32,475 nt of DNA from Gammaproteobacteria bacterium (GCA_029246545.1 JAQWMX010000014.1:1-32475), one strand, 5' to 3'; positions 8,113 through 16,855 are shown, counted from the stretch's first letter. Notes: generated by a model not told the origin, from the letters alone. Made by a program: numbers and translations.

Positions 8113-8928
8113 ATGTTTATTAATACCACAAAAGTAAATCACCTCTCTGCTACAAGCAAAGAACAAGATGACGTTGTTGCTGATGAAGAACCACTAGAAA
8201 TACGCTTAGGGTATATTGATGCCCAACGTGGTCGGGTCCATAAAAGCATTGCCATTACCATGCGCACACCAGGTCAGGACATCGAACTAACACTTGGTTT
8301 TTTGTTTAGCGAAAATATCATTCAATCTGCTAGTCAAATTATGGACATCGATACGACCAAAGAAAACCTAATAAGAATAGAATTATCTGACGAAACTAGT
8401 TTCGATTTAAAGCGCTTAGAAAGACATTTCTATACCACGTCCAGTTGCGGCATCTGCGGTAAAACTTCATTAGAAGCACTTAGCACTAATGGTGCAGAAG
8501 TGCTAACTAGTGGTAAGTTTCAAATCCGTGCTGAACAACTTGCAACACTAGGGAATAATTTGCGAGTTAAACAAAATTTATTTCACAGCACTGGTGGCAC
8601 TCATGCCTGCGGACTTTTTGACAACCTAGGTGTAGTGCTAGATATAGCTGAAGACATTGGTCGCCATAACGCTATGGACAAACTCATTGGCAAACTGCTC
8701 ATAGAAAAAAAATTACCTATGGCTAAAAACGGTTTAATTGTTAGCGGTCGTGCAAGTTTTGAGCTCTTGCAAAAAGCCTTAATGGCACAATGCCCATTGT
8801 TGGTTGCAGTTGGACCTCCTTCATCGCTTGCCGTCGAGTTAGCTCAGGAATTTAATATTTCACTCGTTGGCTTTTTAGGTGAAACTGAATTTAATATCTA
8901 TCATGACGACGATCGCATCATTATCTAA
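8113..8928 (+). CDS. fdhD: Formate dehydrogenase accessory sulfurtransferase FdhD
   Basis: FdhD passes sulfur from the cysteine desulfurase IscS to the molybdenum cofactor of formate dehydrogenases, which are inactive without it. The 271-residue product contains the sulfur-relay motif CGICG with Cys112 and Cys115, then the conserved segments GTHACGLFD, EDIGRHNAMDKLIG and SGRASFELLQKA that form the cofactor-binding cleft. It lies in the run of plus-strand genes before the fdsGBA genes, separated from them by one small gene on the opposite strand. The client is therefore most likely the formate dehydrogenase encoded from 9564. Confidence 0.95.
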   Translation: MFINTTKVNHLSATSKEQDDVVADEEPLEIRLGYIDAQRGRVHKSIAITMRTPGQDIELTLGFLFSENIIQSASQIMDIDTTKENLIRIELSDETSFDLKRLERHFYTTSSCGICGKTSLEALSTNGAEVLTSGKFQIRAEQLATLGNNLRVKQNLFHSTGGTHACGLFDNLGVVLDIAEDIGRHNAMDKLIGKLLIEKKLPMAKNGLIVSGRASFELLQKALMAQCPLLVAVGPPSSLAVELAQEFNISLVGFLGETEFNIYHDDDRIII

Positions 8929-8967
8929 GAACAGTCTGATGTGCAATAAAACTGATTCGCAGTAATA

Positions 8968-9282
8968 TTAATTGAGCTGAGCTTTCCTCGCCCCCCTAAC
9001 ACCAATAGGAAATATCACCATCAATAACAAAACCACCATTAATATATCTCGGTCTAATGAATATCGTATAAGCATGTCAGGCATATTAACGGCTATACAA
9101 ATTATCAGAGCAATAATAATAAGCAGCAACCCCCTATAAACCAGCAAACCACTAACCACCAACGCACCTAATGCTATAAATAAATAGTCAGTTTCCATGC
9201 CTATACGCTCTAACAATGCCTGACTTAGGGTAATCCCTAAGGTTAAGAACAGTATTAATCCGTAGCCAAGTATCTTCATCAT
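8968..9282 (-). CDS. Small membrane protein of unknown function
   Basis: A 104-residue hydrophobic protein with about four membrane segments (roughly residues 4-22, 34-47, 52-67 and 80-95), ending in a basic tail GVRGARKAQLN. I do not recognise a family. A GAGGTG ribosome site precedes two adjacent ATG codons; the second, at 9279-9277, has better spacing and may be the true start, giving MKILGYG. It points against fdhD (40 nt between the convergent stops) and away from fdsG. It sits between the FdhD gene and its likely target operon, but nothing in the sequence ties it to formate metabolism. Confidence 0.7.
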   Translation of the reverse strand: MMKILGYGLILFLTLGITLSQALLERIGMETDYLFIALGALVVSGLLVYRGLLLIIIALIICIAVNMPDMLIRYSLDRDILMVVLLLMVIFPIGVRGARKAQLN

Positions 9283-9499
9283 TCACCTCAATAGCCCTAA
9301 AATTCTGCTATTTATTAACTTAGGCCTGAAGTGTAGTTAAGAACAGTGGTTAGAATCTGTTAATGACATCACAATAATATTACTGCTTGTTACTAGTGCT
9401 CAAAAATGAGAGCTAAGTCTAATTATTCAACATTCATCCAGCGACCAACAAAAATGCCCTGAATCCAGCAATACCCTTGTGAATTTGGCCTCGTGTCAG

Positions 9500-9527
9500 T
9501 TGTATAGGCATATGGTAGGATTAATAA
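9500..9527 (+). promoter_or_regulatory. Predicted promoter of the fdsGBA operon
   Basis: TTGTAT (9500-9505) and TAATAA (9522-9527) are 16 nt apart, about 36 nt before the GTG start of fdsG. This is the best sigma-70-like pair in the 281-nt gap between the small membrane gene and fdsG. The -35 is imperfect, and no operator for a formate- or nitrogen-responsive regulator was recognised. Confidence 0.3.
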
Positions 9528-9563
9528 AACTTAAGTGAACAATGGAAAATAACGAGAAGCACC

Positions 9564-10076
9564 GTGTTAGATAGAACTCATACCATCCCTAAGAATCGTT
9601 TTGAAGACTGGCACTTAGAAAAAGTCTCTAGCCTATTAAAAAACTTTGATAACGAAGAACATAATCTAATAGATGTGCTGCACTTTTTTCAGAGGACCTT
9701 TGGCTATATAGACAAAGAAGTAATTCCTTTATTAGCAAAATTTTTTAATTTAAGTCGCGCTGAAATACACGGTGTTATTAGTTTTTATCATGACTTTAGG
9801 CAGAGCAAACCAGCTTCTTATATATTAAAAATATGCCAAGCAGAATCCTGCCAAGCTATGGGCTCAAGGAAATTAACCACTGAGCTCAAGGCAGCTCTAG
9901 ATATTGATTTCCATGAAACGAATAATGAAGCTGATATAACTTTAGAACCCGTATATTGCCTTGGGAACTGTTCTTGCTCTCCTAATCTGACTATAAATTC
10001 ACAATTGTTTAGTCGGGTTACTAGTGATCACTTAAAGCAAATACTAGAAGAACTAAAAAACGCTCAACATGACTAA
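9564..10076 (+). CDS. fdsG: NAD-dependent formate dehydrogenase, gamma subunit (NuoE-like)
   Basis: A NuoE-type thioredoxin-fold [2Fe-2S] subunit that passes electrons within the soluble molybdenum formate dehydrogenase. The 170-residue product has a helical N-terminal part and the four cluster ligands Cys91, Cys96, Cys132 and Cys136 (CQAESC and CLGNC). Upstream ATG at 9542 is out of frame and stops after 10 codons, so GTG at 9564 with a weak GAGAAG site is the start. It overlaps fdsB by 8 nt. The pairing with an FdsB- and FdsA-type subunit, and not a full nuo operon, identifies it as FdsG instead of complex I NuoE. Confidence 0.9.
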   Translation: MLDRTHTIPKNRFEDWHLEKVSSLLKNFDNEEHNLIDVLHFFQRTFGYIDKEVIPLLAKFFNLSRAEIHGVISFYHDFRQSKPASYILKICQAESCQAMGSRKLTTELKAALDIDFHETNNEADITLEPVYCLGNCSCSPNLTINSQLFSRVTSDHLKQILEELKNAQHD

Positions 10077-11652
10077 AATTTATCTGCCAAGAGAGACCAC
10101 AGCCCTTTCATTAAATGTTGAAGAGGTAATATCTGTAATACGAAAGGAAGCCTCAGAACGTAGTCTTGCTATTGAAGTAATTAGAAATGGCTCACGAGGT
10201 GCAGCATGGCTCGAGCCTTTATTAGAAATGGACTATGAAGGTGAAAGAATAGCTTATGGTCCGGTAAGAACCACTGATGTTAAAGGTTTATTTGATGCAA
10301 ATTTTTTAAACGCTGGCGAGCATAAATTAAAACTAGGACCTATTGATGAAATCTCGTGGTTTAAGCAGCAACAAAGGTTAACTTTTCAACGTAGTGGAAA
10401 AACCGAAGCATTGTCTCTAGAAGATTATTCTGAGTTTGATGGCTTTGCTGGACTAAAAAACGCGCTAACTTTAAAAAGCAGCGACATCATCAAGACTGTT
10501 CTCAATTCAGGTCTTCGAGGGCGCGGCGGTGCAGCTTTTCCAACGGGTATCAAGTGGCAGACTGTGGCGGATGCCGAAGCTGATTGTAAATACATAGTTT
10601 GTAATGCCGATGAAGGTGATAGTGGCACCTTTTCAGATCGCTTATTAATGGAAGGTGACCCCTTTTGTTTGATTGAAGGTATGTTAATTGCTGGCCTTGC
10701 TGTTGGTGCAGAACTCGGCTTTATCTATCTTCGATCTGAATACCCTTTAACCAAAAAGATCCTAGAAGAAGCTATAACTAAAGCTCGTGAAACTGGTTAT
10801 CTCGGCAGTAATATTTTGGAAAGCGACTTCAACTTCGATATCCGTCTACATATAGGAGCCGGCGCCTATATATGTGGAGAAGAAACTTCATTGTTAGAAA
10901 GTCTCGAAGGTAAGCGCGGACAAATTCGATTCAAACCGCCTTTACCTGCATTAGAGGGTCTGCATGGCAAACCAACCGTCGTTAATAATGTCATTACTTT
11001 TGCTTCCGTGCCTATTATTCTTTCTAAAGGTGCAAACTATTATGCTAATTTTGGTCAGGGAAAATCATTCGGCACTATGCCATTTCAACTCAGCGGCAAT
11101 ATTAAACAAGGAGGTTTAGTCGAGCTTCCTTTTGGTCTGTCTTTACGTGAATTGATAGAAAATTTTGGTGGTGGAACTCACTCAGGTAAACCGATAGGAG
11201 CAGTTCAAATCGGCGGCCCTTTGGGTGCTTATTTTTCAGGCGAGCAACTTGATACCACTTTGGATTATGAAAACTTCAGTGCTGCTGGTGGCATGCTAGG
11301 ACATGGAGGAGTAGTGGTATTTGACGACAGTATTGATTACTTGGATCAAGCCAGTTTCGCTATGGAGTTTTGTGCTATTGAATCCTGTGGCAAATGCACT
11401 CCTTGTCGAATCGGGTCTGTTCGAGGCGTAGAAGTGATTGATCGAATTCGAAACTCTAAAGATCAATCGGATCAAGACAATCAGTATGAATTACTTGAGG
11501 ACCTCTGCGACACTTTAGAAGATGCATCGCTTTGTGCCATGGGTGGACTAACGCCAATGCCAGTACGAAGCGCTGTAAAACTTCATCAACTGTCCACTCA
11601 AGGGATAGTGCCCGAGACAGAACAAGAAGAGGTGCAAAGCAATGAGCCTTGA
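10069..11652 (+). CDS. fdsB: NAD-dependent formate dehydrogenase, beta subunit (NuoF-like diaphorase)
   Basis: The FMN- and NAD-binding diaphorase subunit, which transfers electrons from the iron-sulfur chain to NAD. The 527 residues include an N-terminal extension (about 1-110) lacking cysteines, comparable to the thioredoxin-like domain fused in FdsB proteins. The NuoF core has GRGGAAFPTG (151-160) for NADH, GAGAYICGEETSLLESLEG (263-281) for FMN, and a [4Fe-4S] motif with Cys440, Cys443, Cys446 and Cys489. The gene overlaps fdsG by 8 nt and fdsA by 11 nt, implying tightly coupled translation of the three subunits. Confidence 0.92.
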   Translation: MTKIYLPRETTALSLNVEEVISVIRKEASERSLAIEVIRNGSRGAAWLEPLLEMDYEGERIAYGPVRTTDVKGLFDANFLNAGEHKLKLGPIDEISWFKQQQRLTFQRSGKTEALSLEDYSEFDGFAGLKNALTLKSSDIIKTVLNSGLRGRGGAAFPTGIKWQTVADAEADCKYIVCNADEGDSGTFSDRLLMEGDPFCLIEGMLIAGLAVGAELGFIYLRSEYPLTKKILEEAITKARETGYLGSNILESDFNFDIRLHIGAGAYICGEETSLLESLEGKRGQIRFKPPLPALEGLHGKPTVVNNVITFASVPIILSKGANYYANFGQGKSFGTMPFQLSGNIKQGGLVELPFGLSLRELIENFGGGTHSGKPIGAVQIGGPLGAYFSGEQLDTTLDYENFSAAGGMLGHGGVVVFDDSIDYLDQASFAMEFCAIESCGKCTPCRIGSVRGVEVIDRIRNSKDQSDQDNQYELLEDLCDTLEDASLCAMGGLTPMPVRSAVKLHQLSTQGIVPETEQEEVQSNEP

Positions 11653-14482
11653 TAAAGATATCGATTACGGCACACCTGAATCCAAGAATCAGGAACTAAT
11701 AAGTCTAGAAATTGATGGTCATCAAGTCATAGTGCCTAAAGGCACCAGTGTTATGCGTGCCGCCAAACAACTCGGCACAAGCATCCCTAAACTTTGTGCT
11801 ACAGATAACCTAGAAGCCTTTGGTTCCTGCCGTTTATGCTTAGTTGAAATTGAAGGTCACAAAGGGACACCTGCGTCCTGCACTACCCCAGTAGAAGCTG
11901 GCATGGTCGTACATACGCAAAACGATAAACTGGCAAAATTGCGCAAGGGCGTAATGGAGCTTTATATCTCTGATCACCCTCTGGATTGTTTAACTTGTAG
12001 TGCTAATGGCGACTGTGAATTACAAGATATGGCTGGCACTGTCGGCCTACGAGATGTTCGCTATGGTTACCAAGGTGAAAATCATCTTGACGCTACCACC
12101 GACAATTCCAATCCATACTTTTCTTTTGATCCCAGTAAATGCATTGTTTGTTCACGCTGTGTTAGAGCATGTGATGAAGTTCAAGGAACCTTTGCTCTCA
12201 CTATTGGTAAACGCGGCTTTGAGTCACATGTCAGCGCAGGTATTGAAGAAAGTTTTCTCAATTCAGAATGCGTTTCATGCGGTGCATGCGTACAAGCCTG
12301 CCCTACTGCGACCTTAATGGAAAAATCTGTCATAGATCTTGGTATTCCTGAGCACAGTGTGGAGACAACCTGCGCTTATTGCGGCGTCGGTTGTACTTTA
12401 AACGCTGAAATGAAAGGTGATCAGGTAGTTAGAATGATTCCCGCAAAAAACGGCAAAGCCAATGAAGGTCATGCTTGCGTTAAAGGTCGTTTTGCTTGGG
12501 GATATGCCAGCCATAAAGAACGAATATTAAACCCCATGATGAGATCTTCCATCGATGAACCTTGGCAAGAAGTTAGCTGGGATGAAGCTATCCAATTTGC
12601 AGCTAAACGTTTTAAAGATTTACAGCATCAATTTGGACGCAAAGCTATCGGTGGGATCTCATCTTCACGCACCACAAATGAAGAAGTTTACGTTGTGCAA
12701 AAACTGGTTAGAGCAGGGTTTGAAAATAATAATATTGATACCTGCGCTCGAGTTTGCCACTCTCCTACCGGATTTGGTTTAAATAAGACACTTGGCACTT
12801 CTGCTGGAACACAAGACTTTGTCAGTGTTGAAAGTGCAGATATGATCTTACTTATTGGCGCTAATCCAACTGATGCTCACCCTGTTTTTGCCTCTAGAAT
12901 GAAAAAACGTTTACGCGAAGGAGCGCAGATAATTGTTGCAGACCCAAGACGTATCGATCTGGTCGAAAGTCCTCACATTAAGGCTGCAGAGCACCTAGCG
13001 TTAAAGCCGGGTACAAATGTTGCGCTTATTAATGCCCTTGCTCACACTATCGTTGATGAAGATCTTGCAGATTGGGATTATGTTACACAACGTTGTGACA
13101 AAGAACTTTTTGAGCAATGGCTAACTTTTATCAAGCAAGCCAATAATGCACCTGAATCAGTTGCTAGCATTTTAGGTCTCGATGCTGAGGCACTCAAAAA
13201 ATCCGCCCGGCTTTATGCTAAGGCCAAACGTGCAGCAATCTATTATGGCTTAGGTGTTACTGAACATTCACAAGGCTCTACCATGGTTATGGGTATGGCT
13301 AATCTAGCTATGCTAACTGGAAACCTTGGCTTTGAAGGTTGCGGTGTTAATCCTTTACGTGGGCAAAATAACGTACAAGGCTCATGTGATATGGGTTCCT
13401 TCCCGCATGAATTACCTGGCTACCGACCAGTCGGTGATGATCTAACACGACAGAGTTTTGAAAAAGAATGGGGACTCAGCTTAGATAATGAACCCGGTTA
13501 CCGTATTCCAAATATGTTTAACGAAGCAGTCAGTGGATCATTCAAGGGCATGTACATTCAAGGTGAAGATGTTGCTCAATCCGATCCTGATATTCATCAT
13601 GTTGAAGCAGCCTTACGTAATCTTGACTGCCTTGTGGTGCAAGATCTATTTCTAAATGAAACTGCAAAATACGCGCATGTTTTTCTACCCGGGACTTCTT
13701 TTTTAGAAAAGGATGGCACCTTTACCAATGCCGAACGTCGTCTTGGTCGAGTAAGACCAGCAATTAAACCTCGAACTGGAAAACATGAATGGGAAATTAC
13801 CATGGAGATATCTAAAGCTATGGGTTACCCCATGCATTACGATAACCCTTCAGAAATTATGGATGAAATTGCGCGTTTAACCCCAACATTTTCTGGGATT
13901 AGTTTTGACAAGCTTGACAGTGAAGGCAGTGTGCAATGGCCTTGTAATGATGAAGCACCCAATGGCACTCCGATCATGCACATAGATACATTTGTTAAAG
14001 GGAAAGGTGCTTTTGAAATTACAGAATTTGTAGCAACCGAAGAAAAAGTCACCAAAAAATTTCCATTACTATTAACCACCGGCAGAATACTCAGCCAGTA
14101 CAATGTTGGCGCACAAACACGCCGCACCGAAAATAATGTTTGGCACCCAGAAGACATTCTGGAGATTCATCCACATGATGCAGATGAACGTGGCATTAAA
14201 GACGGCGATTTAATCATGCTGAAAAGCCGTAAAGGTGAAACATCTCTAAACGCCCTTATTTCAAAGCGTATGCAACCAGGAGTTGTCTATACCACTTTTC
14301 ATATGCCTTTTTCTGGCGCCAATATTGTCACAACTGAATTCAGTGACTGGGCGACTAACTGCCCTGAATACAAAGTTACAGCAGTACAATGTAAATTGAC
14401 TGATCATATCTCTGATTGGCAACAACAATTTTTGGATTATCATTCAAAACAGAATAAATCTAACAAAGTCATTCCTGCTTAA
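11642..14482 (+). CDS. fdsA: NAD-dependent formate dehydrogenase, molybdenum catalytic alpha subunit
   Basis: Oxidises formate to CO2 at a bis-MGD molybdenum site in the cytoplasm. The 946 residues match FdsA. A [2Fe-2S] ferredoxin domain (Cys52, Cys63, Cys66, Cys80) is followed by a His-Cys3 cluster (His112, Cys116, Cys119, Cys125), two [4Fe-4S] motifs (Cys167/170/173/177 and Cys210/213/216/220), then a further [4Fe-4S] (Cys244/247/251/279) before the molybdopterin domain. The active-site segment ARVCHSP has Cys372-His373 where E. coli FdhF has selenocysteine-His, so this is a cysteine enzyme. There is no twin-arginine signal, so it is cytoplasmic. It overlaps fdsB by 11 nt. No fdsD-like gene follows. 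Confidence 0.95.
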   Translation: MSLDKDIDYGTPESKNQELISLEIDGHQVIVPKGTSVMRAAKQLGTSIPKLCATDNLEAFGSCRLCLVEIEGHKGTPASCTTPVEAGMVVHTQNDKLAKLRKGVMELYISDHPLDCLTCSANGDCELQDMAGTVGLRDVRYGYQGENHLDATTDNSNPYFSFDPSKCIVCSRCVRACDEVQGTFALTIGKRGFESHVSAGIEESFLNSECVSCGACVQACPTATLMEKSVIDLGIPEHSVETTCAYCGVGCTLNAEMKGDQVVRMIPAKNGKANEGHACVKGRFAWGYASHKERILNPMMRSSIDEPWQEVSWDEAIQFAAKRFKDLQHQFGRKAIGGISSSRTTNEEVYVVQKLVRAGFENNNIDTCARVCHSPTGFGLNKTLGTSAGTQDFVSVESADMILLIGANPTDAHPVFASRMKKRLREGAQIIVADPRRIDLVESPHIKAAEHLALKPGTNVALINALAHTIVDEDLADWDYVTQRCDKELFEQWLTFIKQANNAPESVASILGLDAEALKKSARLYAKAKRAAIYYGLGVTEHSQGSTMVMGMANLAMLTGNLGFEGCGVNPLRGQNNVQGSCDMGSFPHELPGYRPVGDDLTRQSFEKEWGLSLDNEPGYRIPNMFNEAVSGSFKGMYIQGEDVAQSDPDIHHVEAALRNLDCLVVQDLFLNETAKYAHVFLPGTSFLEKDGTFTNAERRLGRVRPAIKPRTGKHEWEITMEISKAMGYPMHYDNPSEIMDEIARLTPTFSGISFDKLDSEGSVQWPCNDEAPNGTPIMHIDTFVKGKGAFEITEFVATEEKVTKKFPLLLTTGRILSQYNVGAQTRRTENNVWHPEDILEIHPHDADERGIKDGDLIMLKSRKGETSLNALISKRMQPGVVYTTFHMPFSGANIVTTEFSDWATNCPEYKVTAVQCKLTDHISDWQQQFLDYHSKQNKSNKVIPA

Positions 14483-14602
14483 ACTAAGGCCTCATTTATT
14501 AATAGATTATGTAGTAATTCGATTACAACCAATTATTATCACTGCATTACAATGCATTCCATACACAAATAAACACTACCCATTAAAACACTCAATGCTC
14601 TA

Positions 14603-14632
14603 TTGTTCTCTCCCGATTTATGGCAGTATCAA
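14603..14632 (+). promoter_or_regulatory. Weak candidate promoter for the DUF6152 fusion gene
   Basis: TTGTTC (14603-14608) and TATCAA (14627-14632) are 18 nt apart, 27 nt before the ATG at 14660. A CCGGAG ribosome site lies at the right distance before that ATG. Both hexamers are imperfect, so this is only a candidate. The 177-nt gap after fdsA also holds a GCATTACAATGC palindrome without a T-run. Confidence 0.22.
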
Positions 14633-14659
14633 TCAAAATAACAATATCCGGAGCTAACC

Positions 14660-15712
14660 ATGTCTCGCCTAATAACTCTTATTTCTAGTATTACGGCCTT
14701 ATGCCTCTTTACTGGCTCAGTTAATGCCCATCACAGCACGGTTGCTCTATTTGATGGCAGTCAGACCATTGAAGTGACAGGTGTCATTGAACAAGTCTCT
14801 TGGCGTAACCCACATGGTTATATTCTTTTCAGCGTAGAAGATGAGTCGGGCAGTTCTGAAATGTGGCGTGCTGAAACAATATCTTATAGCGTGATGAGAA
14901 ATCGGGGTGTTTCGGGTGATGAAATAAAAGTTGGCGATACTATTACCATGGCTGGCGCACCTTCTAAACTTGATAGACCTGAGATACTTGCCAGAAACGT
15001 TTTGTTACCCGGCGGATATGAATTTGATTTTGGCACTGGCAATGCGTATTTCCCAGCGGGGAAAGCTGGAAATTTAATCGGTTATGTCTTTCCGGAGGAT
15101 TCTGGTGTTGATATCGATGCTGCGATGGCCTCAGCTGATGGTATTTTTCGCACCTGGAGCACCATTATGAATGATCCTCAAGCCTTTCCTATGTTTACTG
15201 GCGGCTATCCTCTAAATGATGCTGGCGAAGATTTTTTAGCTGAATGGGACCCTTGGGATAATGAGCTCCTGCGTTGCGGTACAAAGGGTACTCCTTTAAT
15301 CATGATGACCCCTTTTCCTACAGAATTTGTAGAAGTTGGCGATACCATTGAGATGCGAATGGAAGAATACGATGCCATGCGTACTATCCATATGAATCCA
15401 AATGCTGTTGCTCCTGAGGGAAATACCATGTTTGGTTTTTCACGGGGACACTGGGAAGGCAACACCTTAGTAGTTGAAACGGATCATATCGGTGCAGGTT
15501 ACTTTGGTCCTACTGGTGAGCCCCAAAGCGATCAAATAAGTATCGTGGAACGCTTTATGCCTGTTGCTGATTATGCACGCATGGATTATCGCTTAACTGT
15601 CACTGATCCCGTTTATTACACCGAGCCTTTTGATCTAACTAAATATTTCGTCTGGCTGCCATACCACCAAGTTACTCCATATGAATGTCTGCAACAGGAA
15701 TTTGGAAGATAA
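14660..15712 (+). CDS. Secreted two-domain protein: DUF6152 plus an unnamed C-terminal domain
   Basis: Function unknown. The 350 residues begin with a signal peptide whose likely cleavage after VNA (residue 23) leaves a mature N-terminus His24-His25. Residues about 24-120 are a DUF6152-type beta domain with VALFDG, SWRNPHGYILFSVED and a conserved Asn-Pro-His (His52). Residues about 185-325 form a second domain with LLRC, RTIHMN, GHWEGNTLVVET, SDQISIVERF and LTVTDP. That second domain clearly resembles the separate protein at 28479-29492, and the first resembles the one at 27960-28442, so this gene is a fusion of what is elsewhere in the window a gene pair. It is probably periplasmic. Metal binding is a hypothesis. 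Confidence 0.85.
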   Translation: MSRLITLISSITALCLFTGSVNAHHSTVALFDGSQTIEVTGVIEQVSWRNPHGYILFSVEDESGSSEMWRAETISYSVMRNRGVSGDEIKVGDTITMAGAPSKLDRPEILARNVLLPGGYEFDFGTGNAYFPAGKAGNLIGYVFPEDSGVDIDAAMASADGIFRTWSTIMNDPQAFPMFTGGYPLNDAGEDFLAEWDPWDNELLRCGTKGTPLIMMTPFPTEFVEVGDTIEMRMEEYDAMRTIHMNPNAVAPEGNTMFGFSRGHWEGNTLVVETDHIGAGYFGPTGEPQSDQISIVERFMPVADYARMDYRLTVTDPVYYTEPFDLTKYFVWLPYHQVTPYECLQQEFGR

Positions 15713-15781
15713 ATTACAGTCATGAGCGAACTGAAAATACAGTTTATTCAAACTAAGGTTTAACACTAAAAGGGCCTGTTA

Positions 15782-16441
15782 TTGTTAAGCGCAGACTTAT
15801 ACTTTTCGATTCGCAGCCCCTTTTCATACATAGCCTTGCAACAACTTGAACGACTGCTGCCTGGACACAATCCAGCCATAGCAATGCAACTTAAACCGCT
15901 CATGCCAATTGCGGTACGTAAAACTGAAGTTTTCCATAGCATGGACCCTTTAGTCTTCCGCTATTTAGAGCTAGATGCTCGGCGTACTGCCGAAATGGAA
16001 AACATCGATATTAGAGTCTGGCCAGTTCCCGACCCTATCGTGCAAGACCTAGATACCTTAGCTATTTCAACAGAACAACCCTACATTTGGCGCCTTACAC
16101 GCCTCTTACAATGTGCTATAGAATTAAATAAAGGTTTTGAATTCGCAGTAGCACTGTCACGTTTAATCTGGGATGGTAAAGTCGATAACTGGCATACAGG
16201 AAAATATATTGAAAATGTCACTTCGTCAGTAGGCTTGTCTTTCCATGAAATGGAAACAATGATTGAGAATAAAGCTGAACATTATGATGCAGAATTCCTT
16301 GCTAACCACGAAGCTCTCGCTGAGTTTGGTCAGTGGATACCTCCAACCATTGTGTTTGAAGGTGAACCTTTTTGCGACCAAGATCGAGTAACGATTTTCC
16401 TTTGGCGTGCACGACAAAAATACGGCAGTAAGGGAGCTTAA
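15782..16441 (+). CDS. DsbA-fold protein, kappa-GST / 2-hydroxychromene-2-carboxylate isomerase-like
   Basis: A 219-residue DSBA-type thioredoxin-fold protein of the kappa glutathione transferase / HCCA isomerase group. The N-terminal strand has YFSIRSPFSYIALQQL; Ser12 before Pro13 matches the glutathione-activating serine of kappa GSTs. The region near the C-terminus, GQWIPPTIVFEGEPFCDQDR, carries the cis-proline loop and fits GVPTFV-type segments of the family. There is no CxxC, so it is not a disulfide oxidase. The start is TTG at 15782, 7 nt after AAAAGGG, with an in-frame stop a few codons upstream. The stop codon abuts the ATG of the next gene. Substrate is not predictable. Confidence 0.82.
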   Translation: MLSADLYFSIRSPFSYIALQQLERLLPGHNPAIAMQLKPLMPIAVRKTEVFHSMDPLVFRYLELDARRTAEMENIDIRVWPVPDPIVQDLDTLAISTEQPYIWRLTRLLQCAIELNKGFEFAVALSRLIWDGKVDNWHTGKYIENVTSSVGLSFHEMETMIENKAEHYDAEFLANHEALAEFGQWIPPTIVFEGEPFCDQDRVTIFLWRARQKYGSKGA

Positions 16442-16855
16442 ATGAAGAGAATTCTTTTTCTACTACTAGTCACACCTTTGGTAATTGCTGCTGAAAAAAC
16501 AGAAACGTGGATTTGTCAGGGCACAGCAGCAGGCGGTTTAAAATGGATCGACGGTAAATGGGAAGTTAGAGAATTCGGTACTCGTATTTATAGAGTTGAT
16601 CTACAGGGCTTAGAAGCAACAATTTCCGAAAATAATGATCCAGCTTTGTTAGTTATGGACTGCAAACTTAGCACCTGGTCGTTGAGCTGCTCAAATGACA
16701 CAGCCACTTTAGAATTAAACAAAGAACAATCAGCAGCAGTATTCATGCGTTTCTTTGGCGGAATTTACCCAGAACTTGAAGCCCAACAGAAAGATTCTAT
16801 TTATGTTGAAGCGTTGCAATGCTTTGAAAATCTCCCAAACCTAGAAAGCCTATAA
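16442..16855 (+). CDS. Small secreted protein of unknown function
   Basis: A 137-residue protein whose first 17 residues form a signal peptide (MKRILFLLLVTPLVIAA), so the mature chain is likely periplasmic. It has four cysteines, in WICQG, DCKLS, SCSND and QCFEN, consistent with two disulfides. I recognise no family. The ATG follows the TAA of the HCCA-isomerase-like gene with no gap, so the two are translationally coupled. Its own ribosome site would be the AAGGGAG just before that stop. Confidence 0.72.
   Translation: MKRILFLLLVTPLVIAAEKTETWICQGTAAGGLKWIDGKWEVREFGTRIYRVDLQGLEATISENNDPALLVMDCKLSTWSLSCSNDTATLELNKEQSAAVFMRFFGGIYPELEAQQKDSIYVEALQCFENLPNLESL

Noticed and set aside
9542-9574. 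Ten-codon reading frame beginning with ATG just before fdsG
   Set aside because: It overlaps the fdsG GTG out of frame, has no ribosome site and encodes only MENNEKHRVR, so it is most likely chance.
9564-11652. NuoE/NuoF of respiratory complex I
   Set aside because: The two genes are followed by an FdsA-type molybdenum subunit and by no other nuo genes, and FdsB has the extra N-terminal region.
15729-15744. AACTG/CAGTT hairpin after the DUF6152 fusion gene
   Set aside because: Only 5 bp and no T-run, so not a credible terminator.
15722-15763. Thirteen-codon frame between the fusion gene and the HCCA-isomerase-like gene
   Set aside because: No ribosome site and too short to support; nothing else suggests a gene.
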